This document shows positions 44,585 to 54,524 of a DNA stretch of 64,000 nt, in pieces; position 1 is the first letter of the stretch; the number at the start of each line of letters is the position of its first letter. Both the position numbers and the translations under genes were made by a program. Source of the stretch: Bacteroidales bacterium (lineage in GTDB: Bacteria; Bacteroidota; Bacteroidia; Bacteroidales; JAADJA01); contig JAIOZL010000018.1 in NCBI GenBank assembly GCA_021740645.1, positions 21,103 to 85,102 on the forward strand. Reading direction: 5' to 3'. The notes below the pieces were generated by a model. That model saw only the letters and a list, made by a program, of their open reading frames with translations. It made no database searches and had not been told where the DNA came from.

Positions 44585-45067
44585 GATGGAAGGAAGGTCA
44601 TGTTGAAATTTTATGAAGATACTTTGTTTTTGAATTGTCTTTGAAAATAACTCTTTCACTAAGGTTATTCCTTAAGGAAATAACTAATCCTCAATTGAAT
44701 AAATTGATCTTCATCTATATTTCTTGACTGCTTAAAGGTCGTGGATTATATAAAAGTCCCTTGACTAGAAATGACTTCTTTTGTATAATGGGAAGTAGTC
44801 CATGGCCACTAGGCAGGTAAATTCTATGTTGTTAGTGATGGACTGTCAGCAGTTGAAGAGATAGCCGTGAATTGGGTACTTAAAATTGATGCATCTGGTT
44901 AACTTGCCGGAAAATCAAGCTTGATCAATCCCCAAGGCGGGATTGTTTGAACAGGGCATAAGCACAACGAAATGGATATGGGAGAAAAAGCAGATGATGA
45001 GGAGTATGAAAACATTCCGGAGTGTTGCCACTGTATGAGGGAGTAAATTGGAGCAGCTGGAATTTAT
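44585..45067. other. Intergenic region with decayed coding-like stretch
   Basis: No intact gene is found in this ~480 bp. Around 44837-44945 one frame reads SDGLSAVEEIAVNWVLKIDA, a stop, then LAGKSSLINPQGGIV. This faintly resembles the C-terminal part of a thiolase-like enzyme, but stops are frequent and the resemblance is weak. It may be a gene relic or chance. Confidence 0.25.
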
Positions 45068-46084
45068 TTATAAAATATTCACCTCTCTTTCGAGTTCTAC
45101 TCCGGTTTCGGCTTGAATTGATTTTTTAATTTCCTCAGATAAATTAAAAATATCCCTGCCACTGGCTTTTCCATAATTAACCAGCACAAGGGCCTGGTTT
45201 TTATGCACGCCAAAGTTTTTATGCCGGTAGCCTTTCCATCCAAAATGCTCAATTAACCATCCTGCGGCTAATTTCCATGACCCATCTTCCTGGGGGTAAG
45301 CCACCAATTCAGGAAGTTTTCGTTTTAATTCATTATATTTATTCTTATCCACAACAGGGTTTTTAAAAAAAGATCCAGCATTTCCTAATTCCACCGGGTC
45401 GGGGAGTTTGCTGCGGCGAATGCGAATAACAGCCTCGCGTACAACTTTTATCCCAGACGTTTTTTTTCCCATGGAATCTAGTTCATCCTTAATGGAACCA
45501 TATGAAATTTTTATTTCAGGATTTTTGGCTAAGCGAAACTTAACCTTGGTAACAATCCCTTTTCCTTTCAATTCATTTTTAAAGATGCTGTTGCGATAGC
45601 TGAAATTACAGTCTTTGCTAAAATAAGTTTTTATAGTTTTTGTGTCAAAATCAAAAAAGTCAAGTGAAACAAAGTGGTCTTTAAGCTCAACCCCATAGGC
45701 CCCTATATTTTGCACAGGACTTGCCCCTACATTGCCGGGAATGAGTGAAAGGTTTTCAAGCCCGCCATAACCCGCCTCTACACAATGCGCTACCAGGTCA
45801 TCCCAATTTTCACCAGCATCTGCCTGGACTTCTACATAATCTTTGGTTTCTGCATGAATTTCTATCCCTTTGTTACATACTTTGATGATAACTCCTTTAA
45901 AATCTTTAGTAAATAAAATATTACTTCCGCCGCCGAGAACGAGATAGGGGAGTCGATTTTCCAAAATATACTCAGCTATCCGCGTCATTTCCTGTATTGA
46001 AGCAACCTCTGCAAAATATTCTGCATCTACATTCATGCCGAATGTATTCAGGGATTTTAGGGAAAAATTTCTTTTTATTTCCAT
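45068..46084 (-). CDS. murB: UDP-N-acetylenolpyruvoylglucosamine reductase
   Basis: I place the start at ATG 46084 (MEIKRNFSLKSLNTFGMNVD); a longer frame from 46153 adds 23 residues. The ~338-aa length fits E. coli-type MurB. The FAD-binding part has PYLVLGGGSNILFTKDFKG, and NLSLIPGNVGASPVQNIGAYG is the classic motif. The C-terminal part has GNAGSFFKNP (with the catalytic Ser) and KLAAGWLIEHFGWKG. It makes UDP-MurNAc in peptidoglycan synthesis. It is divergent from the glycosyltransferase pair, with only 75 bp between starts. Confidence 0.96.
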   Translation of the reverse strand: MEIKRNFSLKSLNTFGMNVDAEYFAEVASIQEMTRIAEYILENRLPYLVLGGGSNILFTKDFKGVIIKVCNKGIEIHAETKDYVEVQADAGENWDDLVAHCVEAGYGGLENLSLIPGNVGASPVQNIGAYGVELKDHFVSLDFFDFDTKTIKTYFSKDCNFSYRNSIFKNELKGKGIVTKVKFRLAKNPEIKISYGSIKDELDSMGKKTSGIKVVREAVIRIRRSKLPDPVELGNAGSFFKNPVVDKNKYNELKRKLPELVAYPQEDGSWKLAAGWLIEHFGWKGYRHKNFGVHKNQALVLVNYGKASGRDIFNLSEEIKKSIQAETGVELEREVNIL

Positions 46085-46159
46085 TGTTCCAAAAATAATT
46101 GAAATCGGTTTGACAGAAAAGTGATTTAGGTATTTTCGCAGAATAAATATCAAAATTTT

Positions 46160-47278
46160 TTGAAAAAAGCAATTGTTTCAGTTATCAATGACCTTGTTAC
46201 CGACCAAAGGGTGGATAAAGTATGCCAGGTATTAGTTGATCTTGGTTTTGATGTAGTGTTGGTTGGGAGGCTGCTAAAAAACAGTTTGCCCCTTCCGGAA
46301 AAACCCTACAAAATGGTGCGGATGAAGTTGCTTTTTACAAAAGGCCCGGCTTTTTATGCGGAATATAACATCCGCTTGTTTTTTTTTCTGCTTGGGCATA
46401 AATTCAGCCTCCTGGTGGCTAATGATCTCGATACACTTCTTGCTAATTATATTGTAAATAGGTTAAAGCGAAAGGATTTGGTTTATGATAGCCACGAATT
46501 ATTTACCGAAACCCCTGAGGTAATTCATCGGCCTTTTGTTAAAATGATATGGACCAAAATAGAAAAATGGATTTTCCCTGAATTAAAGGATGTTTTTACT
46601 GTAAGTCCGGGTATCGCTAAAATATTTGAAGAGAAGTACCGGGTAAAAGTTAAGGTAGTGCGAAATATACCTCCTTCAAGGAAAATAGATAAAACAAAAA
46701 CCAGGAAGGATCTGAATTTACCTGAGAATAAAAAAATACTCATCCTGCAGGGTGCAGGTATAAATATTCAGAGGGGGGCGGAGGAGCTTGTGGAGGCTAT
46801 GGTTTACCTTGACGGTTTTATCTTGCTTATCATTGGTAGTGGTGATGTAATTGATATTTTAAAAGAAATTACAAAGCAGTTAGAATTGGAAGATAAGGTT
46901 ATGTTTTACCCACGTATGCCAATAGAAGAACTCTATCAATATACACGAAATGCCGACCTGGGTGTTACTATCGATAAAGATACTAACCTGAACTACCGTT
47001 ATAGTTTGCCGAATAAACTGTTTGATTATATCCATGCCGGGTTACCTGTACTGGCTTCGCCACTTGCGGAGGTTAGTGCCATAGTGAAAACCTATAACAT
47101 CGGTTCCGTTATTGAAAATCATGATCCGGTCCATATTGCAAATAAAATAAAGTGGATGTTTTCTGATCCGCAACAACAGGCGGAATGGAAAGAAAATCTT
47201 AAGTTTGCGGCTGAAGAATTGAATTGGGAAAAAGAAAAATTCAAATTACAGGAGGTTTATAAAAAGTATGTTGGATAA
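46160..47278 (+). CDS. Glycosyltransferase family 4-like protein
   Basis: A TTG start (46160) gives LKKAIVSVINDLVTDQRVDK, a typical family beginning, since no nearer ATG fits. The 372-aa protein has two Rossmann-like halves: an N-terminal acceptor half with VANDLDTLLANYI and DSHELFTETPEV, and a C-terminal donor half with ILQGAGINIQRGAEELVEAM, IGSGD, ADLGVTID and SLPNKLFDYIHAGLPVLASP, where the E-x-x-x-x-x-x-E motif is only partly kept. It lies in an operon with the next glycosyltransferase (overlap 11 bp). Likely a cell-envelope polysaccharide or lipid enzyme. Confidence 0.85.
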   Translation: MKKAIVSVINDLVTDQRVDKVCQVLVDLGFDVVLVGRLLKNSLPLPEKPYKMVRMKLLFTKGPAFYAEYNIRLFFFLLGHKFSLLVANDLDTLLANYIVNRLKRKDLVYDSHELFTETPEVIHRPFVKMIWTKIEKWIFPELKDVFTVSPGIAKIFEEKYRVKVKVVRNIPPSRKIDKTKTRKDLNLPENKKILILQGAGINIQRGAEELVEAMVYLDGFILLIIGSGDVIDILKEITKQLELEDKVMFYPRMPIEELYQYTRNADLGVTIDKDTNLNYRYSLPNKLFDYIHAGLPVLASPLAEVSAIVKTYNIGSVIENHDPVHIANKIKWMFSDPQQQAEWKENLKFAAEELNWEKEKFKLQEVYKKYVG

Positions 47279-48398
47279 ATACCTTCATATCATCGCTTTC
47301 GACATCCCCTATCCACCTAATTACGGCGGAGTGATTGATGTGTACTATAAGTTGAAAGCCCTATACAGTAAAGGGATAAAAATCATTTTGCATTGTTATG
47401 AATATCCTGGCCGCGACCGCGCCAATGAACTGAATAAATATTGTGAGGAAGTTTTTTATTATTCCAGAAAGCTGGGTTTAAAATCAGCCCTTTCATTTAA
47501 ACCTTATATTGTTTCTAGCCGGAGAAGTAAAAGATTGTTGGAGAACCTGTTGAAAGATAATTATCCTATTCTTTTTGAGGGGCTTCACAGCTGTTATTAT
47601 ATAGATCATAAAAAACTCAGGAACCGAAAAAAGATTTACAGGGAGAGCAACATCGAGCATCGCTACTACTATAACTTGTTCCGGGTAGATAAGAATTTTT
47701 TCAAAAAAGGATATTTCCTTATGGCAAGCCTGAAATTGAGGTTTTACCAAAGGATTTTAAAACACGCTAACCTCATGTTGGTTGTATCACAAGAAGATAC
47801 TACTTATTTGCAGGAACATTTTCCTGAAAACCAGGTATCGTATTTGCCAAGTTTTCATGCTAATAATAAAATTGATATTAACGCAGGGAGGGGAGACTAT
47901 GCGCTATATAATGGCAATATTGAGGTGCCCGAAAATGCCCATGCGGTAAAATACCTTATCAAAGAAGTTTTTAATGAAACTGAGTTCCCCCTGATTGTGG
48001 CAGGAATGAACCCACCCTCTTATATTCAAAAATTAGCGGCACTACATCCCAATGTATCTTTGATAGCCAACCCGGATGATAATCATATGTTTGACTTAAT
48101 TAAAAATGCGCAGGTGAACATCCTGGTTACTTTCCAGGCTACCGGCCTTAAGCTGAAACTCTTAAATACTTTATATAGAGGACGGTTTTGCCTCGTAAAT
48201 GATAAAATGCTGAACGGAACAGGATTGGAACCAATTTGTGAAGTGGGAAATAATGCAGAAGATTTAAAACGATGCCTGGGCGAAATATTTAATAAAGAAT
48301 TAAAATCGGACGAAATTGCCAAAAGAGAAGAAATCCTTTATGCACGCTATTCTAACCAGAAAAATGCTGAAAAACTAATCGATCTAATTTTCGAATAA
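47268..48398 (+). CDS. Glycosyltransferase (GT1/GT4-like)
   Basis: The 376-aa protein begins YLHIIAFDIPYPPNYGGVIDVYYKLKAL, a glycine-rich N-terminus of GT-B enzymes. It has IYRESNIEHRYYYNLF in the acceptor domain and ALYNGNIEVPENAHAVKYLI, then GLKLKLLNTLYRGRFCLVN, in the donor domain. It overlaps the previous glycosyltransferase by 11 bp and has the same strand, so they are co-translated. Donor sugar unknown. Role in surface glycan synthesis is inferred. Confidence 0.83.
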   Translation: MLDKYLHIIAFDIPYPPNYGGVIDVYYKLKALYSKGIKIILHCYEYPGRDRANELNKYCEEVFYYSRKLGLKSALSFKPYIVSSRRSKRLLENLLKDNYPILFEGLHSCYYIDHKKLRNRKKIYRESNIEHRYYYNLFRVDKNFFKKGYFLMASLKLRFYQRILKHANLMLVVSQEDTTYLQEHFPENQVSYLPSFHANNKIDINAGRGDYALYNGNIEVPENAHAVKYLIKEVFNETEFPLIVAGMNPPSYIQKLAALHPNVSLIANPDDNHMFDLIKNAQVNILVTFQATGLKLKLLNTLYRGRFCLVNDKMLNGTGLEPICEVGNNAEDLKRCLGEIFNKELKSDEIAKREEILYARYSNQKNAEKLIDLIFE

Positions 48399-48462
48399 GC
48401 CCGGGGTTAAATACTCATATTTATTGCAGTAATAAATGTTGGAATTCAATCAGGAGCCAGGA

Positions 48463-49137
48463 TTAATTATTTTGAATGATTCTTCCATTTTCGCAGCTTA
48501 GCGTGCGTGCCGGATATTTGCCAAATAGAGAGTAATTATGGGTAGCCATTAATACTGCCCTTCCAGCATTACGGATTTCAAAAAGGAGGTTCATGATTCC
48601 ATAGGAAGTGTCTGGGTCGAGGTTTCCGGTGGGCTCGTCAGCCAGGATGATCTCAGGGTCGTTGACCAAAGCCCTTGCAATCGCCACCCTTTGTTGTTCT
48701 CCTCCAGAAAGTTGGTGGGTCATTTTAAAACCTTTGGTTTGCAATCCTACTCTATCAAGCACCTGATCGGTCCTTTCTTTTATTTTCTTTTTATCTTTCC
48801 ATCCTGTGGATTTCATTACGAAATGCAGGTTTTCGGCAACGGAACGATCGGTTAATAACTGGAAATCCTGAAATACAATTCCTATTTTACGACGTAGGTA
48901 TGGAATCTCTTTAGTCTTTAATTGATGGAGGTCGTAGCCGGCTACAGTACCTATACCGGTTTGCAGGGGCAGGTCGGCATAAAGAGTTTGAAGTAAACTG
49001 CTTTTGCCGCTTCCGGTTTTCCCGATAAGGTATACAAATTCGCCTTTGCATATCTCAAGATTGATTTTGGAAAGAACCAGCATTTCCTTTTGAAAAACGG
49101 CTACATCTTCAAGTTTTATGATAATTTCATCTTCCAT
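48463..49137 (-). CDS. ABC transporter ATP-binding protein (FtsE-like)
   Basis: I take the ATG giving [15 protein letters not shown] (49137); a start at 49179 adds 14 residues. The ~224-aa domain has Walker A GKTGSGKS near 39-46, Q-loop VFQDFQLL, signature [15 protein letters not shown] and Walker [14 protein letters not shown]. This matches the FtsE/LolD/MacB class, and single-gene FtsE is common in Bacteroidota. No FtsX partner is adjacent, so the exact role (division or efflux) is not fixed. Confidence 0.85.
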   Translation of the reverse strand: MEDEIIIKLEDVAVFQKEMLVLSKINLEICKGEFVYLIGKTGSGKSSLLQTLYADLPLQTGIGTVAGYDLHQLKTKEIPYLRRKIGIVFQDFQLLTDRSVAENLHFVMKSTGWKDKKKIKERTDQVLDRVGLQTKGFKMTHQLSGGEQQRVAIARALVNDPEIILADEPTGNLDPDTSYGIMNLLFEIRNAGRAVLMATHNYSLFGKYPARTLSCENGRIIQNN

Positions 49138-49409
49138 TGCTCCTGAATAAGAATTTTCAAAATTACTTAATTTATCCAATACTTTTGATGAATTGAAGTG
49201 ATGGGTCGAAGTTCACTAAAGGAGGTAAAAGTTTATTTTGAAAATCACTTTTCAGCACTTACCTTTGTAAAGCAATTTTATTTATGGATATCTTTGAAGT
49301 AAATATTAAAATGTATAATTATTCAGGCAGGAAATTGTTTGAATGCTGGATATACTAATCTCGCCATCTTATTTCTCTTTTTCTTTTCACTTTTATTTAT
49401 TGATCAAAT

Positions 49410-50177
49410 ATGACAGTTGAAGGTAAAATATTTAATATTCAGCGTTTCAGCATCCATGATGGGCCGGGAATAAGGACTACTGTTTTTCTTCAGGGTTGCC
49501 CTTTATCGTGCAAGTGGTGCCATAATCCGGAGGGCCGTACAAGTGGGATTAGATTGGATGGGGTTGAAGTTGGAAAAGAATATACTGCAGATAAATTGCT
49601 TGATATTCTTCTAAAAGACCGTATATTTTATGATGAATCAGGAGGCGGAGTAACCTTCTCAGGTGGCGAACCTCTTTCCCAGCCAGGATTTCTGAAGGAA
49701 ATTCTAGTTAAATGCCGAGAGCAGGGTTTGCACACAGCAGTTGATACCACTGGTTACACGGTGAACGCAACACTGGAATCTATTGTGCCTTTTACCGATA
49801 TTTTTTTATACGATATCAAATTTATTGATCCGATATTGCATAAAAGATTTACCGGGGTGTCAAATGAATCCATATTGAGAAATTTCGATTTTCTTATAAA
49901 TCACAATGTTGAAATCCTAATACGAATTCCCCTAATCCCAGGGATAACAGCAAATACAGATAATATTAAGCACATTAAAGAGTTTCTTGATAGATTTAAC
50001 AAAGTTTTCAATGTAACGCTTTTGCCTTATCATACTATTGCTGAAGGGAAGTACAATAAGTTTGGAATAACAAATGAAATGCAGGGAGTTGAAAAAATTA
50101 CAGAGAATGAGATAAATAGGCTTGCAGGAATTTTCCCAAAAGATAAATTTCACATAAAGATCAATGGTCTTAATTAA
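49410..50177 (+). CDS. Glycyl-radical-enzyme activating enzyme (radical SAM)
   Basis: The 255-aa protein has the radical SAM cluster motif C-x3-C-x2-C at Cys30, Cys34 and Cys37 in GCPLSCKWCHNP. It also has the SAM-binding GGE in VTFSGGEPLSQPGF and the family start FNIQRFSIHDGPGIRTTVFLQ. It lacks the ferredoxin-like Cys-rich insertion present in many larger activases, so it resembles the short pyruvate formate-lyase activase layout. It precedes a glycyl radical enzyme by 30 bp and surely installs its glycyl radical. Confidence 0.92.
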   Translation: MTVEGKIFNIQRFSIHDGPGIRTTVFLQGCPLSCKWCHNPEGRTSGIRLDGVEVGKEYTADKLLDILLKDRIFYDESGGGVTFSGGEPLSQPGFLKEILVKCREQGLHTAVDTTGYTVNATLESIVPFTDIFLYDIKFIDPILHKRFTGVSNESILRNFDFLINHNVEILIRIPLIPGITANTDNIKHIKEFLDRFNKVFNVTLLPYHTIAEGKYNKFGITNEMQGVEKITENEINRLAGIFPKDKFHIKINGLN

Positions 50178-50207
50178 TACATATCAGGTACATTTAAAAC
50201 ATTAACG

Positions 50208-52571
50208 ATGAATCCACGAATCGCACAACTCAGAAAACAAAGCACACAGATCCTCCCATCAATATCATCAGAACGGGCTGAATTGATCACAAAGTTTTAT
50301 CAAACACCTGAGGCACTTAAAGCCAGTATCCCTATGCAACGTGCCCTGGCTTTTAAATATATTCTTGATAATAAAAAGATATGTATAAACCCTGGTGAAT
50401 TAATTGTTGGGGAGCGTGGACCATCCCCACAGGCAACCCCAACTTATCCGGAGATATGCCTCCATTCTGTGGATGATCTTGATATTTTAAATAACAGGGT
50501 GAAAATCCCTTTCCTGTCAGATGATCAAACCAGGGAAAGCTATCAAAGTAAAATTATACCTTACTGGGCTGGCAAAACTATCCGTGATAAAATGTTTAAG
50601 GCTTTGCCTATTGAATGGCAGGAGGCTTATCAGGCGGGTGTCTTTACCGAATTTATGGAGCAAAGGCCTCCGGGACATACTGTTTTGGATAATAAGATCT
50701 ATTCAAAAGGGATGCTTGATTTTATTGGGGAAATACAGCTTGAATTAAACTATCTTAAAAATATTCCGGATAGGGAATCGAAAGATAAAATAGAGGAATT
50801 AAAGGCCATGCAAATCACTGCTGAAGCCATTATCATGTTTGCCAGACGCCATGCTGATAAATTATCTGTTATGGCCCAGCAAGAAAATGAAACTGAGCGA
50901 AAGACAGAATTAGAACAAATGTCCTCTATGTGCCTGAAGGTGCCAGCTCATGCACCCCAAAACTTTTGGGAAGCATTGCAATATTACTGGTTTATTCATG
51001 TAGGTGTAGTTACGGAAGTTAATCCCTGGGATTCCTTTAACCCGGGCCGACTCGACCAGCATTTATTTCCTTTTTATGAACGAGAAATGGAAAATGGAAG
51101 CCTGACCAGTGAAAGGGCAAAGGAAATTTTACAGTCGTTCTGGATAAAATTTAACAACCATCCTGCTCCTCCTAAAATTGGAATAACTGCCAAAGAAAGT
51201 AACACTTATACTGATTTTACCCTGATCAATGTGGGAGGGTTAAAGGAAGATGGATCTGATGGAGTGAATGAGTTGACATACCTGATACTGGATGTAATAG
51301 AGGAAATGAGATTGTTGCAGCCTGGTTCAATGGTACAGTTAAGTAAAAAGAATCCTGATCGTTATGTCCTGAGGTTTCTTGATATTATTAAAACGGGTTA
51401 TGGGCAACCCTCTGTTTTTAATACTGACGCCATTATACAAGAAATGCTCAGGGTGGGCAAATCCATTGAAGATGCACGAAACGGTGGCGCCAGCGGTTGT
51501 GTGGAGACTGGAGCCTTTGGGAAAGAAGCCTACATCCTTACTGGCTATTTTAATATTCCCAAAGTGCTTGAAATTACGTTAAATAATGGCGTTGATCCCC
51601 GCACAGATAAACTTGTTGGCATTAAAACCGGAGATCCGGCTTCTTTCAATTCATTCGGGGAGGTAATGGAAGCATTCAACAAACAATTACAGCATTTTCT
51701 TGCTATAAAAATAAATGGGAATAATATCATCGACAGGATATATGCACAATACCTTCCCGTACCTTTTCTGTCCTTACTTATCGATGATTGTATAAAAACC
51801 GGGAAAGATTACCATAATGGAGGCGCCCGATACAATACCAGTTATATTCAGGGAGTTGGGATGGGGAGTATTACGGATGCTTTGTCGGCCATAAAGTTTC
51901 ATGTATTTGAAAAGAGCAATATAAGTATGCAGGGAATGATGGATGCCCTAAAAAATAACTTCAACGATTATGAGGAATTTCACAAAGTACTTTTGGATGA
52001 AACACCCAAATATGGCAACGATAATGAATTTGCCGATGAAATATTGCGGCAGGTATTTAATATGTATTTTAGTGCAATAGACGGAAAACCAACTGCGAGG
52101 GGAGGTGCCCATCGGGTAGATCTTTTACCCACCACATGCCATGTATACTTTGGTAGTGTAATAGGTGCTTTGCCCGATGGCAGAAAGGCTGGTGTGCCGT
52201 TATCTGAAGGAATCTCTCCTGTGCAGGGTGCAGATAGAAACGGGCCTACTGCAGTAATTAAATCTGCTGCAAAAATTGACCATATCAAAACGGGAGGGAC
52301 CTTGTTAAATCAAAAATTTACGCCTGGCTTTTTTGATAGTAGCGAAGGAATTCAAGCCCTGAAGCACCTGATAAGAAGCTATTTTAAACTGGACGGACAC
52401 CATATCCAATTTAATGTTGTAAAAGCTGAAACCTTACGCAAAGCCAAAAAGAATCCGGAAAAATATCGAGATCTGATCGTTCGTGTGGCTGGTTATAGTG
52501 ATTATTTTGTTGACCTGACGGAGGAACTCCAGGATGAAATAATCAGGCGCACGGAACATATGGAAGGTTAA
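50208..52571 (+). CDS. hypD: Trans-4-hydroxy-L-proline dehydratase (glycyl radical enzyme)
   Basis: The 787-aa protein follows the HypD layout closely: ELIVGERGPSPQATPTYPEI, AGVFTEFMEQRPPGHTV, the active-site Cys431 and Glu433 in ASGCVETGAFGKEAYILTGY, and a C-terminal glycyl-radical motif VRVAGYSDYF with Gly762. The stretch KTGGTLLNQKF is also typical. HypD dehydrates trans-4-hydroxyproline to pyrroline-5-carboxylate, which a reductase turns into proline; that reductase is not in the window. It is coupled to the activase upstream. Assignment rests on my memory of the Clostridioides enzyme; related dehydratases are possible but less likely. Confidence 0.9.
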   Translation: MNPRIAQLRKQSTQILPSISSERAELITKFYQTPEALKASIPMQRALAFKYILDNKKICINPGELIVGERGPSPQATPTYPEICLHSVDDLDILNNRVKIPFLSDDQTRESYQSKIIPYWAGKTIRDKMFKALPIEWQEAYQAGVFTEFMEQRPPGHTVLDNKIYSKGMLDFIGEIQLELNYLKNIPDRESKDKIEELKAMQITAEAIIMFARRHADKLSVMAQQENETERKTELEQMSSMCLKVPAHAPQNFWEALQYYWFIHVGVVTEVNPWDSFNPGRLDQHLFPFYEREMENGSLTSERAKEILQSFWIKFNNHPAPPKIGITAKESNTYTDFTLINVGGLKEDGSDGVNELTYLILDVIEEMRLLQPGSMVQLSKKNPDRYVLRFLDIIKTGYGQPSVFNTDAIIQEMLRVGKSIEDARNGGASGCVETGAFGKEAYILTGYFNIPKVLEITLNNGVDPRTDKLVGIKTGDPASFNSFGEVMEAFNKQLQHFLAIKINGNNIIDRIYAQYLPVPFLSLLIDDCIKTGKDYHNGGARYNTSYIQGVGMGSITDALSAIKFHVFEKSNISMQGMMDALKNNFNDYEEFHKVLLDETPKYGNDNEFADEILRQVFNMYFSAIDGKPTARGGAHRVDLLPTTCHVYFGSVIGALPDGRKAGVPLSEGISPVQGADRNGPTAVIKSAAKIDHIKTGGTLLNQKFTPGFFDSSEGIQALKHLIRSYFKLDGHHIQFNVVKAETLRKAKKNPEKYRDLIVRVAGYSDYFVDLTEELQDEIIRRTEHMEG

Positions 52572-52606
52572 TTTAATAAAGGGGGGGGTTAAAAGAAAGA
52601 AAAAAG

Positions 52607-52674
52607 GGCCGGCAGGATTTCAGATAGTAAGTAGCAGAAGCACAAAAACGGATTAGGCTGTTGCCGGCCCATTT
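52607..52674. terminator. Long-loop inverted repeat between hypD and a convergent gene
   Basis: GGGCCGGCA (near 52607) and TGCCGGCCC (near 52662) form a perfect 9-bp GC stem around a ~46-base loop, downstream of hypD and before the end of the convergent secreted-protein gene. No clear U tract follows on either strand. It could be a bidirectional terminator or a small structured RNA. Confidence 0.35.
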
Positions 52675-52679
52675 GTGGA

Positions 52680-53423
52680 TCATGGTGATCCGCCAAAATA
52701 GTTTTCAAATAGGTTGATAAAATCTTCTTTTGTCTTTAGTTTGTTTTTTGATTTCTTAAAGTAGGATTCTAAATCCCGTGAGGGATCATGTAAAATGCCC
52801 ATCACTTGCTTTTTTTTATCAGGGAATAATTTGGCAAATTCGTTATCATCCCAATAGTAGTAGGTGTCAGCTCTGTAATACTTAATGTCTTCCTCAGGAG
52901 AATTGCTGTTTGTGCTTTTTCCGGAGGTTTCATATTTAATATAACGATGAAGCAGCAAAGTGATTTCGCCCTCATATAACTTTTCCATATATCCTTTGTG
53001 AATCGCATTCTGACATACAAAGGGAAGATATACAAAGCAATGCCCGTCAATTTTGATTTCGCTGATATCTTCAGGATTGGCAATGGCTGCCGTGTCATTT
53101 TCAAGAATGAATTCAAATTGCTGATTATAGATGTTATATCTCAGCTTACGATCAGTGAGAAGAGTTTTATCCTTTAAAGTTAGTGAGCCTTCTTTCCATT
53201 CTTCAAATAAATACGGGCTTGCCTCCTCCCCGGGATTAAAATAGATGTTATAATGGCTTGAAGAGGAGTTGGAGGATGTGGAGGAATTATTGGCCTGGTT
53301 GAAACTTCCGTCTACAATTTCTGGGTTGGTTTTCCAGGCTGTTTGCTCTGATTGACCATGTGTTATAGAAATGGATATGGAGCAACAAAGAACAAGAATA
53401 GTGAGTGAAATCGGCAGTTTCAT
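52680..53423 (-). CDS. Secreted hypothetical protein
   Basis: The 247-aa protein has a signal peptide (MKLPISLTILVLCCSISISI, cleavage after THGQ), a serine/asparagine-rich linker (NNSSTSSNSSSS, about 46-57) and a ~190-residue globular part with conserved-looking SLTLKDKTLLTDRKLRYNIY and a lysine-rich C-terminus. No named family is recognised. The ordering (propeptide, Ser linker, globular part) suggests an exported or surface protein. Confidence 0.75.
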   Translation of the reverse strand: MKLPISLTILVLCCSISISITHGQSEQTAWKTNPEIVDGSFNQANNSSTSSNSSSSHYNIYFNPGEEASPYLFEEWKEGSLTLKDKTLLTDRKLRYNIYNQQFEFILENDTAAIANPEDISEIKIDGHCFVYLPFVCQNAIHKGYMEKLYEGEITLLLHRYIKYETSGKSTNSNSPEEDIKYYRADTYYYWDDNEFAKLFPDKKKQVMGILHDPSRDLESYFKKSKNKLKTKEDFINLFENYFGGSP

Positions 53424-53609
53424 GTTCCGGAGTTTTTGGTATTGTGGCTATAAATGTAATAAAAAAAATGCTGAATAGCAAGTTATTAGTAACTTATCTT
53501 TTAGTCAAATTACTAATTTGAAGTTTATATGTACCAATAAAAATATTCAGATTACATTTGCAGGCAATGAACCAAATGGGAAATATTAATTTGTTGAAGT
53601 ATTGTTTTA

Positions 53610-54524
53610 ATGGATCGTAAAATAAAGATTATTGGTGCAGTTGCGGTAAGTTTTGCGTCTATTTTATGGGGCTTTGATGGGATCGTTCTCACCCCCAGGT
53701 TATACAACCTTGATGTGCTTTTTGTTGTTTTTGTATTGCACCTGATCCCCTTTGTTATCATGAACATATTTTTGTTCAAAGAATACCGGCACCTCCGGCA
53801 GTTTTCTAAAGGGGATACCTTTACTTTCTTTCTGATTGCATTGTTTGGTGGAGTAATAGGAACCTCTGCTATAGTAAAAGCTTTGTTCCTTGTGAATTTT
53901 CAGGAACTTTCGGTGGTTGTCCTGCTTCAGAAGTTACAACCAGTATTTTCGATTGCTTTAGCTGCCATAATATTAAAGGAAAAACTTAAAAAGAGATTTA
54001 TAACCTGGGCTCTTTTGGCTATTACGGCGAGTTATTTTCTGGTATTTGGATATAATCTACCGAACATGCAAACGGATAAACAAAGTATCTATGCTTCATT
54101 ATACGCCCTCTTGGCGGCATTTTCATTTGGCAGTTCCACAGTTTTCAGTAAAAAAATCTTGTTAAAATATTCCTTTCATACGGGTACTTTCTTTCGTTAT
54201 GGTTTTACTACCATAATATTACTATTAGTTGTAATATTAAGCGGTAAGGTCATGCAATTTGGAGAGGTCACCAATGATAATTGGATGTTTTTTATCATCA
54301 TCGGGTTTACCACAGGCTCAGGGGCTATTTTTTTATATTATTATGGCCTAATCAGAATAAGGGCAATGCTGGCTACTATGTGTGAATTGTTTTTTCCCAT
54401 CTCCGCTGTTTTCTTTGACTATATTTTTCACGGAAAGGTACTGAATTGGATACAATGGATTGCAGCAGCCGTTATGATATTTGCTATAATTATGCTCAAT
54501 AAACCTGAAAAGGAAAGTAAATGA
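53610..54524 (+). CDS. DMT-superfamily (EamA) transporter
   Basis: The 304-aa protein has about ten transmembrane helices in two EamA halves, beginning KIIGAVAVSFASILWGFDGI and with FQELSVVVLLQKLQPVFSIA in the first half. It exports or imports small metabolites across the inner membrane; the substrate cannot be inferred. A TACATTTG box (about 53553-53560) fits the Bacteroidota -7 consensus upstream of the start. It overlaps the next gene by 4 bp. Confidence 0.88.
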   Translation: MDRKIKIIGAVAVSFASILWGFDGIVLTPRLYNLDVLFVVFVLHLIPFVIMNIFLFKEYRHLRQFSKGDTFTFFLIALFGGVIGTSAIVKALFLVNFQELSVVVLLQKLQPVFSIALAAIILKEKLKKRFITWALLAITASYFLVFGYNLPNMQTDKQSIYASLYALLAAFSFGSSTVFSKKILLKYSFHTGTFFRYGFTTIILLLVVILSGKVMQFGEVTNDNWMFFIIIGFTTGSGAIFLYYYGLIRIRAMLATMCELFFPISAVFFDYIFHGKVLNWIQWIAAAVMIFAIIMLNKPEKESK

